A stretch of 64,000 nt of DNA from Knufia peltigerae. Taxonomy: Eukaryota; Ascomycota; Eurotiomycetes; Chaetothyriales; Trichomeriaceae. The position numbers were made by a program, and so were the translations under genes. The DNA is taken from the NCBI GenBank assembly GCA_030247855.1, contig JAPDRN010000012.1:403274-467273 (forward strand). The letters run 5' to 3'. Of this stretch, positions 54,565-64,000 are shown piece after piece. The first letter of the stretch is position 1, and every line of letters starts with the position of its first letter. The notes under the pieces were generated by a model that was not told the origin of the DNA, did not search any database, and was given only the letters and a program-made list of their open reading frames with translations.

Positions 54565-55995
54565 ATGTGTTCCAATTTGCTCTTATTTTCCCTTCCCATC
54601 ATCCTATCAAGTGTTAGTGCTGCCTTGAACATTCCTGCGGTGGCCGAGTTGCACACCACCAGGCATTCAACCAACAGCACACTGCGGAATTTCACCGCTA
54701 AGCTCCAGGCCAATGCATACGGTACGACCTTCGCCGTTAACGTGACGTTGGGTGGAGGTCAAACATTCCCCTTGTTGGTAGATACTGGCAGTTCAGACCT
54801 CTGGGTTGTGCAGAATGACTGGATATGTGTCAACGACACCAGTAATGCCATCCTACCCCGAGAGGATTGTGGACTGGGTCCAGAAATGTATCACCCAGAT
54901 TCGACATTCCAAGAGGTTCCAGACGAATTTTATGGAGAGATTATGGGTAACGGCCGTCAGAGCGGAATTCTCGGGAAAGAAGACGTGACCATTGGTGGTG
55001 CCACAGTCAAAGGCCAGACCATTGGCGTCGCTAACGTGTCATCTAATCCTCTTGATGGAACTGCTAGCGGCATTTTCGGATTGGCATATCCCGTCTGGAC
55101 TTCTGCACATCCTGGATCTGTCCTGAACCAGTCAAACAACACTTACGATTATGACCGAGTGATATACAGCCCATTCTTTAACAGCCTATATGAAGAGGGA
55201 CAATGCGAGCCTTACTTCAGTTTGGCTTTGGAAAGGATACCACTGGGGGATGCTTCCGGGCCAGGTGGGTATCTCACCTTCGGCAGCCTTCCTCCTGTGC
55301 GACACTCCGCGAACTTCTCCGTTGCCCCGGTCCAAAATACTCCTCTTCCCGTCAACATCACCAACAACAAGGCCCAGCCCTCATGGTGGTCTGTCAACAT
55401 TGACAGTGTTGTGTACGGTCCCGGGGATGACTCTTCCGACAACCTCACCACAAACTCGACTCAATTCTTGGCCGTGGTCGACTCAGGTAACTGGTTTAAC
55501 TTCCTTCCGAACAACCTTGCCGACCTGATCAACAGCCGCTTTTCACCTCCGGCCGTGCTGGACCCAACAAGCTACCCACCAACATATAAAGTTGCCTGCA
55601 ACGCGAGCGCTCCGACCCTTGGGTTCAGCATTGGGAACCAGACATTCTTCCACGATGGACGGGATCTGATCCTCGACATGGGTGGCGACAGCTGCGTCTC
55701 CTCCCTGATCTCGTTCGCGGGCGTGTCTTACGAAGGCGTTCAACTGCACGGCGGTATTGTCGGAGCGTCTTTTTTGAAAAATGTCGTTGCGGTGTTTGAC
55801 TTTGGAAAAACCGAGATGAGGTTCGCGGCACGGACGAATAGCACTGGCATTTCTGGTGGCAATTCGTCGACATCAACGACAACGACTCCGTCATCCACTT
55901 CTTCTGCTCCCGGTAATCTTCTTACGTGGAGCACGAAAGGTTTAATGTTGATGGTGGCAATGGTGTTTGCATTTACGATTACTGGCTCGGTATAA
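54565..55995 (+). CDS. GPI-type aspartic protease (pepsin family A1)
   Basis: Intronless, 476 residues. Signal peptide LLLFSLPIILSSVSAA, a short propeptide, then the first active site LLVDTGSSDLWVV. The second site reads AVVDSGNWFNFLP; the catalytic Asp is kept but the usual DTGT/DSGT is changed to DSGN. GIFGLAYP and GASFLKNVVAVFD fit the A1 fold. A Ser/Thr-rich linker and a hydrophobic C-terminal tail indicate a GPI signal, as in yapsin-like surface proteases. Many N-x-S/T sites are present. Expected at the cell surface; whether the altered second site lowers activity is open. Confidence 0.92.
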   Translation: MCSNLLLFSLPIILSSVSAALNIPAVAELHTTRHSTNSTLRNFTAKLQANAYGTTFAVNVTLGGGQTFPLLVDTGSSDLWVVQNDWICVNDTSNAILPREDCGLGPEMYHPDSTFQEVPDEFYGEIMGNGRQSGILGKEDVTIGGATVKGQTIGVANVSSNPLDGTASGIFGLAYPVWTSAHPGSVLNQSNNTYDYDRVIYSPFFNSLYEEGQCEPYFSLALERIPLGDASGPGGYLTFGSLPPVRHSANFSVAPVQNTPLPVNITNNKAQPSWWSVNIDSVVYGPGDDSSDNLTTNSTQFLAVVDSGNWFNFLPNNLADLINSRFSPPAVLDPTSYPPTYKVACNASAPTLGFSIGNQTFFHDGRDLILDMGGDSCVSSLISFAGVSYEGVQLHGGIVGASFLKNVVAVFDFGKTEMRFAARTNSTGISGGNSSTSTTTTPSSTSSAPGNLLTWSTKGLMLMVAMVFAFTITGSV

Positions 55996-56407
55996 AGCTG
56001 CCCGACCATGTTTTCGGCCGAATATTTGGTGGGCTCTGTACTCCGTAGCTGCCAGAGTTGAGCTGTTCTTGCGATCTGTAAATAAATGTATACATTTTAT
56101 GACGATTTTACTAGATCACGATTGACTACAGATGTGTTGGTTAAGAACTTTACAGCTTACAAGGGCAATTCCTAAGCTTACCTCTTGTGCTAGGAGACTC
56201 CACCGATAACCTGCCAGCTACATGGAGGCCAAACAGCAGGTTTCTTAGGAGATACATTAGAGCGTCTAGATTCCTAGTTAGTGGCCGTTAGCAAGAAATG
56301 CGAAGCCGGAAGACTATTTCAGTTCAGAAACTTCAAGTGGAATGGGAAGAGTAAGGGAGATGCGTTATTACAAGTTCAATTTGAGGCCATTTAACAAGGC
56401 AACAAGG
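55996..56407. other. Intergenic between convergent genes
   Basis: 412 bases; no gene or repeat seen. Presumed 3' UTRs. Confidence 0.5.
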
Positions 56408-58028
56408 TCACCATTGAATTCGCTCCTCAATTATCTCCAGTCTGGCATCTGGTCGTGGCCTGCGGGTGAACACAAGAGTAGCATGTCTGTCCATGTTGGA
56501 TGGTTTCTGGAGCCAGGTGTCCTTCACTCGGCTCCCCTCAACGACATCTCTACAGCTATATACGTAGCCACTTTTCTCTTCGATGGAAATGATCCTAGAT
56601 ACGACCTTCGCCGCCGAATCACTGTCCCAGACGCCCTCTCTCCTTCGGCAAGATGTCAGAAGTACTAATGCCCGACGTCGGAGAATAGGGTCACGGCATT
56701 TGGTTCCAGTCAGATATAGACCAGGTAAGATGCCGAGTTCGTGCGAATAGCTGAGCTCACCGTCATCTCCTGGCGCTGGTGCTAGAGCAAAAGCATATTC
56801 TACAATCTTCGCGAACTCGTCACGAAGGTTGTCATACAGGGTTTCTTCCGCCCCTCGAGGCACAGTCAGCAGGATGTATCCGGTCAGGTAAAGGATTCGG
56901 AGGCACATAATTCCATTCCTCTCTTTTGGTTCTGAGGAATTGTGCTTCTGTAGACGCCATGTCTCCATTGCGTCCCACCACCGGGAGAGACTCTGCCCGA
57001 TTCTATTTCGAGAAATATCGCTATCTGCGGCTTGATGATTCGCATTTTTCTCTCTGCCTCTCTTGTAGTCCATCACTTGCAAAAGTAGCGCAGTAAGACG
57101 TCCTCTTGCTTCTTCAAGACTTGATATGGAGACTTCTGAGCGGATACGGGAAATAAGATCAGGCTCCATCATCGAGATAGTCCATGCGGGATGAAAGCTG
57201 GAGGCTTGAAGATCAAGGCGTGAAAAATGTACGAGAAGGAGATCTTCAATTTCATCATCGTTGTGGGAACGCTGGGGTCTTGCAGTCTTTGGCAGGTAAT
57301 TTCGCTGGATGATGCCACTCGACTCGCGGAGCAGTCTAATGCCGCTAGAGACGTGCTTGAAAGATGTATTGTAGTCTCCATACAGTGCTTCAAACGAGCT
57401 GAGCACATAACATGCAACCAGGACAACGGACTTTGCCAACGGGTTCATCGGGCGCAAGAGGTGGTGAATGGCTTTATTATAATGGTGAAATACCGAAGGG
57501 TCTGGATTGGGAGGCCTTCCGTTCACATACCACCGATGCAAACTGCCAAGTGCAACCGTGGCGTGAAAGATACTCGGCTCGAGCACGGAGAGCTGAAGAA
57601 CATAGCGTTCCCATAACTCGGACCTAAAGTAGCCAGACAGGTTGGCAATGGTACGAATTTGGAAGAACTGGAGGGCATTTGAATCCCAGTGCTGAGGAGG
57701 TGCCCACGTGGGATAAAGGTTGCCTAGGGGGGACAGGCATCGGAGATAACTATGGTCGTGTGGTTGTATAATTGAGGCTCTCCCTATGTTTTCGTCATAA
57801 CCGTCGCATTGGCGTCCCGTGGAACGACATTTCACACAGGCGGGCTTCTGTTCGTCACATTTGATCCGGCGAATTCTGGAACGTTCGTCAGCGTTGCTCG
57901 TTGGCTTTATGTTCTGTTTACGGGGTTGTTTCAGTCTCGTACTTGCAAGTTTTGCAACCGGTCCTAACTTTCGGCTTAAACGCCCTTGGTCGTGTTCTCC
58001 ACGTATCATTCTTCGGATTGCAGCTCAT
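56408..58028 (-). CDS. Zn(II)2Cys6 transcription factor
   Basis: Two exons, 58028-57943 and 57875-56408, giving about 517 residues. Splicing the 67-nt intron joins VRTGCKTCK to IRRIKCDEQKPAC and VKCRSTGRQC, a complete zinc cluster. The regulatory region includes SELWERYVLQLSVLEP, ATVALGSLHRW and ACYVLSSFEALYGDY, the fungal TF type found in many general regulators near metabolic genes. The downstream exon alone gives an unspliced frame with a different N-terminus and a broken cluster; I prefer the spliced form. Convergent with the aspartic protease. Confidence 0.88.
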
Positions 58029-58946
58029 GATAGTTGCTGCTCCTTACAGGGTTCGTCATGGATGATGTTCAACCTATAAGCAAGACCGTCACCAGTAACA
58101 TTATTACTGTGTCAAATTAGGAAGTGCACGTGCTCAGTGGAGTCAGCGTCTGCGAGAGCTTGAAATCAGGTTGCATTTTACAGTTCCATGACCCGTCACC
58201 CGACGGCTTTAGCATCTCCCAGTTGGTCCGCTCGTACAGCCACGAATCGTTTAAGCCACATGCAGAGTAGCTAATTCCACACCAAGTGGACCCCTCATAG
58301 CTTCGTGGAGGGTGCCTAGATGGCTATGGCGGCGTAAGATCCAGTTAGCATTTAGGAACTATAGGCCCGACAAGTTTGAAAAGAACCCGACAAGTTTGAA
58401 AAGAAAATTTAACTAAGTATGGTAGTGATTAGCCATGATTATTCCAACACTGAAAAGATGAGCCTTCCCTCTCCACTCAGCCATTAACGGATTCGTATGT
58501 GAAGACGAATAGCGTCGTTCATACGCTGGAAGGGTGTCGTGGGCCGTGGAGTGTTAACCCCAATCGTTGCCGATCATGGCTTCCCATTTCCGCATTTAGA
58601 ATCAGTATGACTATGCTCTAACTCGAGTCCGCCATAGTTCCAATGGATAGGACGCAGGAGAACTATACTCAACAGGAATGATCGGAGGCGGTGTTGTTAG
58701 ATTTCTGTCATCCTGTCAGGCTTTGCTGTACTGCAACCAAGAAGGGGAGGCCCCAAAGCTCTCGGAGACATAAGACACTCGAATCTTTCGTTGGCGCATC
58801 CTTTCTCCCAGACAATTTGTAAGAGCTGCGCTCCGAAAAAGAGTCCAGTCGCTTAAACGACATCAAGGAAATCTGGCCGCCAGCAAGTTTCGACACCACT
58901 AGGCTGATAGGTATCACCACAGATACCGTCCGCTTCAAATATCACA
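58029..58946. other. Intergenic with a 20-bp tandem duplication
   Basis: 918 bases between the divergent regulator and DUF5519 genes. A direct repeat lies at about 58365-58404. No coding frame supported. Confidence 0.5.
58365..58404. repeat. 20-bp direct repeat, two copies
   Basis: The unit CCCGACAAGTTTGAAAAGAA occurs twice head to tail, without a spacer, in the promoter region between two divergent genes. Confidence 0.8.
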
Positions 58947-59870
58947 ATGGAAGTCCTACGCCATCACACTTATGGCCGGGGATTAGTCTCAGTTACTGCC
59001 GCAGGGGCCTTGATCGTTGTGGTAAAAGGCATAATCTGGTGTATACTTGACTATAAAAGGTATCTGGCTCTTGGACCGGGTGGTCCTCCTTACAACATCT
59101 TTGGATGGGCTGTGATTACCTTCTTCATCCGCCCATTTACTTTGGGCAAAAAATACACTACATGGACTGGGGACTACCCAGCAGACGATGCCCACGAGGA
59201 ACTCAAAGCTCTTTCACCGAGAAGTGGCAAACGGCCAGCTTGTGACGGCATTGGCCCACACAGACAACTATCTCAAAACGCACCTGAACATATGAAAGAG
59301 GTAGGTTGTGACCCATCTCAATAGCAGCCCTCCCAAAGCTTCTTAGTGTTATGTGTTCCTCTCTCTTCATGATTGATTCTATTGCAGGAGGTGCTTATGA
59401 CAAATACAATATAGTCTATCCGAACTCTCTTCGCCAATGCCGCTACTCAGAACCCAACTTTCTTGGAAACCCGAACATCTGGATACGAACGCCGTAATAG
59501 TGCTTTGTACGCAACGAGGGATTTCCTGCATCGACAAAACCGAGCTCAGGGTGAGTCAAGGCTGCCAGAGGCGGTGTTCCTTGCTCGCGGGGAAATCGGA
59601 CATGCGCATGAGGATACGTCTAGCCACCTTTACGTTTCACGAGGTGATGCCCGCATACTCATCGAGAAGGGATGGGCTGAGCGACATCGACTGGCTGTCC
59701 CAAGACACTACTTGGTGAAAAACATTCTGGGTGTTGCAGACACTTACCTAATTATCTACGCACCCCGGGACGAGACCGAAATGGCTGCTTTAGAAGTAAT
59801 GCTAAGGCGCAGTATCGCCTTTATGACAGGACAGGAAATCGATTCGATTGAGTGGAAACTTGTCGTGTAG
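58947..59870 (+). CDS. DUF5519 (luciferase-domain) membrane protein
   Basis: Two exons, 58947-59300 and 59415-59870, giving about 269 residues. An N-terminal membrane segment (VTAAGALIVVVKGIIW, about 15-35) precedes LGPGGPPYNIFGW, typical of this fungal family. After the 114-nt intron the DUF5519 domain runs through GEIGHAHEDTSSHLYVS, DARILIEKGWAERH and LIIYAPRDETEM. The intron acceptor at 59414 is chosen because it joins HMKE to SIRTLFANAATQN in frame with the domain; other acceptors lead to stops. Biochemical function is not known in fungi despite the name. It is the last gene before the A+T-rich block. Confidence 0.85.
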
Positions 59871-60600
59871 TAAACGCCAGGTATCACTTTGCTGAATGAT
59901 GCCCTGAATTGAACTAGAATTTTTCTGTTGACGAGAGGACAGTCAAGGATGCAGAAGTCACTCAGTAAATAGCGTGGATCTAGAGCATTCACGTTTTTCT
60001 GACTGCTAGCGAACTTATCTAAGCTGAGGTCTGCCATGGTAATCGCACGTATGCCCGGCTCTCCCATATGGGGATTTATGGGTGAACTAAGCCTGTCTCT
60101 CGTGTCCGTAACTATAATTTCTCACTTGATTTTAGAGCTTTTGGCCTTCAAATGCATTTTAATGGGCTCTATTCAAATTGGCTTGGTGGCGTCGCCGCGT
60201 TATTGTTGCGTTGCCCTTCATCCTAAAGTGCACTGAGCCAGAAGTCTCGTTCCTCCAGATTTGGCAAGTTTTCCCCCTTAGGCTAGTGCGGGTGACCCTG
60301 CTGCACTCCATACACCCCGTTGTCACGAGTTTACACCTTTTGGGTTTCTTCTAGCACGTGTTCTCTTCCTGGTATTATAGTGTATCTATTAACAGGCATA
60401 ATTCTGGTTTAGACTGGTCGCCTAGAATGATATGGACTAACCATGAGACCGCCATGTTAATTTTTCATTTTTCTTAGTTTTGATAGGCACCTAAACATTA
60501 TCATGGTTCGTGATAGTTACCAACATGTACTGGATCGTGAGGTGAGATCGTTAATGGTAGGATATTAATCGCGGCAAAGATTTTGTTCACTATGTTTTAC
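59871..60600. other. Transition zone, no gene
   Basis: Base composition shifts from gene-like to A+T-rich over this stretch. No recognisable coding frame. Confidence 0.5.
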
Positions 60601-63600
60601 TTTCTCAAGCTAACTTTTCACGCATCCAGAATACTCCTAAGGCGTTTAGCTAGTGATAATAAGACACGCATAATAATGGCACCACTAATTAAGGTTAGTA
60701 TACTTATATATAAGGAATAAATTATTAATACCGTTAGTCTCACCCAATTTACTAAATTTATTAAGTAAAACTTTAGTAAAAAGCTTACTTACCTAACTCT
60801 ATTACGCTATAAATAGGTAACCTAACACTATTACGCCATGAACAGATAACCCGTTCACATATAAAGTAGGTCTTAGCATAGAGAGCGGGTAAACTATCCA
60901 TAGGGTAATCTATCCACACACAAAATTTAAGCTTTCTATATTTCACTTTTCCTATTGAGTGATCAAACATATTTAGTGCTATATTATAATAACCACCATA
61001 AATTTCATTAATATTTTTTCTATAGTTTATCTAATATACTTAATAGTTTATCTAAGCTTACTTTAAACTCTTTTAGCTTATTACGCAGGTCAGTAATGAA
61101 TAATAATATTCTAGATCCCTACTAAAACACTTAATTATTTATCTTAACCTCACTAGTTTAATAGCTATAATCACTTATAACTTATAGCGTTATTCTCTAC
61201 ACTAAGTACTAAGTATATTATACACTTAGAAAGAACTTAAAAGAATATTTAAAGAGAAAGTATAGCATTATTAGAGAGTGAGTAAAGAGTATTAAGAAAT
61301 AAGTCACTACTTAGAATATTACTATTAAGGTCACTAACTTATTAGATAATAGCTCACTTATTTATAGACTTTAATTCTTTAAGGAATTTATCTATATTAT
61401 CACTAATTTATATAAATACTAAGTTACTAGTTAAGAGAAAATATAAAGACACTATAGTTATAAATATAGAGTTAATACTTAACACTAATAAAAAGAGTAT
61501 TCTATATATTAAAAGGTTATTTTATAGCACTTCTTTATAAAAGCTAAAGTTAAGAATTATTAGGTAATATAATAAGCTCCTATTATTAATAATTTAAAGG
61601 CTAACTTAGGCACTATAAATACTAAAAACCCTAAATCTTTACTTAGTACTTTAGTGCCTAAATTAAATTCTAAGTATTCTAGTTAATTACTTTACTCTAA
61701 TATCTCTTAAGCTATTCTATCTTAAGTTAAGAATACTATTTAATGTAATAAAGTATATTATTAATAAATTAGTAAACTTAATTATATTTCTAAGATCTTC
61801 TCATAGTTATATAAGAGTTAATTTTATTATTATATCTTTAGTGTAGATATTAAGGTAATAACTATATCTTATAAAACCCTTAAATCTTAATAGAATAATC
61901 TATATCTTTAGGAAATTTATATATTTATTAAGTAAGTAATAACTAAGATATATAAGTTAGTTCTAAAGCTACTATATATTAATACTAAAGTACTAAATAT
62001 ATTTTAATTAGGTATCACTAATTAAAATCTGTTTTAAGCTCTTTAAAATTAGTTATTATTTTAGAACCCTATAGTTATCTTTTAAGTATTACTATATTAT
62101 TATATTTATATTTAGAAGAGTTATTTTAATATATAAAAGTTTATTACTATAAAGAATTAATTAGAAGTATTACTTCTTACGTTAAAGATTAATAAGAAGT
62201 TATTAATATATTATTCTTCTTTAAATATAGAGAATAATATAAAGTTAAAAGAGAAGAATTATTACTTAATGAAGAAAGAGAAGACTAAAAGAATTATTAA
62301 GCTTAAACCTATACTAAATTATTATATTTTTAATTTTTATATTATATTAATTTAGCACTAAATTATATATATATATAATAATACTATTATATTATTTATC
62401 TATATATAAATAATTATTATTTAAGGTTAAAATAAGATAAAGACTATTATATTTTAGTCTAAGGTATAAATTACTAAATTACTAAGTAAGTTAATTTATT
62501 ACTACTAATTAATTTTACTTTAGAATACTTATAATATTAAAGAATATTAAGAGCTCTAAGATATTAAGTAATTACTTAAGTAGCTATATAAGATATAAAT
62601 TATTAATAATTCTTATGATTCTATTAATATTATAGGTAACTAGCGATTATACATAATAAAGATTAAAGACACTATAATTCTTAAAGTATTAATTATTTAG
62701 GATAAGTGTAATTAAAATTTTATGTATAGTAATATATAATATAATATTTAAGATTTAGTTAAAGAAATTATTATGGCGTTATAAGAGACTAAATAAATCT
62801 TTTATAATGAGCTATACTTTAGCTTATTTAATGTTTTTATATTTTATATTATTAATTTATAAAATAACTAGTTTAATAACTAATCTAAATATAGTTTTAT
62901 TAAGAAAGTTTAGAATGTTATTCACTTTAAAGACTATAAAATATAGTTAATAAAGTATATTATGTAAGATTAAGATCACTTAGATATTATCTTTTATACT
63001 AAGTAATATAAGTATAATAAAACTACTATATAGTTAATCTAATTAGAGTTCGCTAAAGAGTATAAACTAGTGAATAAGGAATTTAAGAAGGCTCTCTTAG
63101 TAGAGTTATATAAAGGCTTTAATTAGTTAGTATAGTGAATTAAGTTCTTAGGAATTTATTAGTGAAACTTAGATTTAGCGCTTTATAATCTTTAACTACT
63201 ATTTAAATTTCTTTTATTTATTTTAATATATTATAAATTCTAAATATATATATATATATCTTATTCTCCTATTTAATTTATCTTTTCTAAGTTTACTTAG
63301 TTACTTATTTAGTATCTCACTCTTATTTAACTATTCTATATATTACTATTAAAGAAGTATAATATTCCTAAAGCTATAGGTAACTATTTATTTAACTAAG
63401 GGATTAAGATATAACCTAAAGATTATATATTTACTATATTATCTCGCTAAAGTAAGAGAAATATTAAATAGGCTCTCACTATTTAGAAATAGCGTTAAAT
63501 CGTGATAGCTATTACTATTAAGTACTTTAGTAATCTTAAGTTTAAAGGTAATATTAATATTACTAGAGATAAAGATAATAATATAGATAAAAATATATAT

Positions 63601-64000
63601 ATTAATAATATTTCACTCTTAATATTATTTTACACTTAGACTACGCACACTAGTATTACTAGTAACTAACTCTATAGTAGTTATATTATTAACTTCGCTA
63701 AACTCTTAATAGACACTAAGGTTTAGGTATATTTATAAATTAATAAGCTTTAATAAACATTATTTAAGGATAAAGTTTATACGCTTTCTACTAATAAAAG
63801 AGCTTAATCTATCTTAATATAAGATTTTATTACTACTAGTATTTTATTTATAAAGAAGATTATAATCTATAGTTAGGCTTAACACTATTTTATTTAAGGT
63901 TCTAAAGAGATTTAAATTATACTTTAGTAGCTATATTATAATCTAAACACATAATTTTAGTTTAATATTTAGTATTAAATAATAAAAGTAATTACTTTAT
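60601..64000. repeat. A+T-rich, gene-free block (RIP-like relic)
   Basis: The sequence becomes overwhelmingly A and T with abundant TA steps and rare C or G, continuing to the window end. Apart from one spurious frame of about 60 residues at 60785-60970 there is no open frame of that length on either strand; stops are everywhere. This is how transposons look after heavy repeat-induced point mutation in Pezizomycotina. No intact element, terminal repeat or reverse transcriptase is recognisable, so the parent element cannot be named. Confidence 0.85.

Noticed and set aside
60601..64000. Mitochondrial DNA fragment or centromere
   Set aside because: A+T-rich, but no mitochondrial gene, tRNA or known centromere repeat is visible; a RIP-degraded repeat is simpler.
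1..64000. tRNA, rRNA and CRISPR
   Set aside because: Scanned by eye for cloverleaf boxes and regularly spaced repeats; none was convincing, and CRISPR is not expected in a eukaryote.

Overview
The window looks like a chromosomal segment of a filamentous ascomycete (Pezizomycotina). Most genes carry short spliceosomal introns (44-75 nt, GT-AG, one apparent GC-AG). There are four Zn(II)2Cys6 regulators, major facilitator permeases, a UstYa-like protein, an HMT1-type ABC transporter, an FHA-kinase and GPI-type secreted proteins. The last 3.4 kb is an extremely A+T-rich, gene-free block of the kind left by repeat-induced point mutation. I cannot name the genus or class from sequence alone. I found no rRNA, tRNA, CRISPR array or intact transposon.

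Layout. 0-6.5 kb: a YtcJ-type amidohydrolase, a 12-TM MFS permease and a divergently transcribed Zn2Cys6 regulator, plausibly a small uptake/hydrolysis unit. 6.5-9 kb: an ABCB6/HMT1-type half ABC transporter. 9.9-12.4 kb: a secreted, probably GPI-anchored S41 peptidase. 12.4-15.2 kb: a stretch with no recognisable gene. 15.2-18 kb: a fungal hypothetical protein and an FHA-kinase, divergent. 18.5-28.7 kb: a metabolic island with a Zn2Cys6 regulator, two divergent SDRs, a zinc-type alcohol dehydrogenase, a cytosolic TAXI/NMT1-like binding-protein homologue, a bicupin dioxygenase-like protein and a class II aldolase/decarboxylase. This set resembles a catabolic route for an aromatic or hydroxy acid (inference). 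29.7 kb: a membrane protein with two HxxHC motifs (UstYa-like). 31.5-36.5 kb: a very large secreted Ser/Thr-rich protein with five PAN/Apple-like repeats.

36.5-42 kb is gene-poor, with one small acidic protein. 42-54 kb is a second metabolic island: a beta-propeller lactonase, a D-2-hydroxyacid dehydrogenase that has lost its NAD-binding core, an ACS-type MFS permease, a divergent PrpF/PrpD pair (aconitate isomerase family and MmgE/PrpD dehydratase/decarboxylase family) and a Zn2Cys6 regulator. Together these suggest handling of an unsaturated di- or tricarboxylic acid. 54.5-58 kb: a GPI-type aspartic protease and a fourth Zn2Cys6 regulator. 58.9-59.9 kb: a DUF5519 (luciferase-domain) membrane protein. 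Beyond about 60.6 kb the sequence is A+T-rich repeat remnant.

Exon boundaries were derived by eye from splice consensus and reading-frame continuity, and were not checked against transcripts. The strongest candidates for something undescribed are the 18.5-28.7 kb island with its TAXI-like protein and the PrpF/PrpD island with its core-deleted dehydrogenase.
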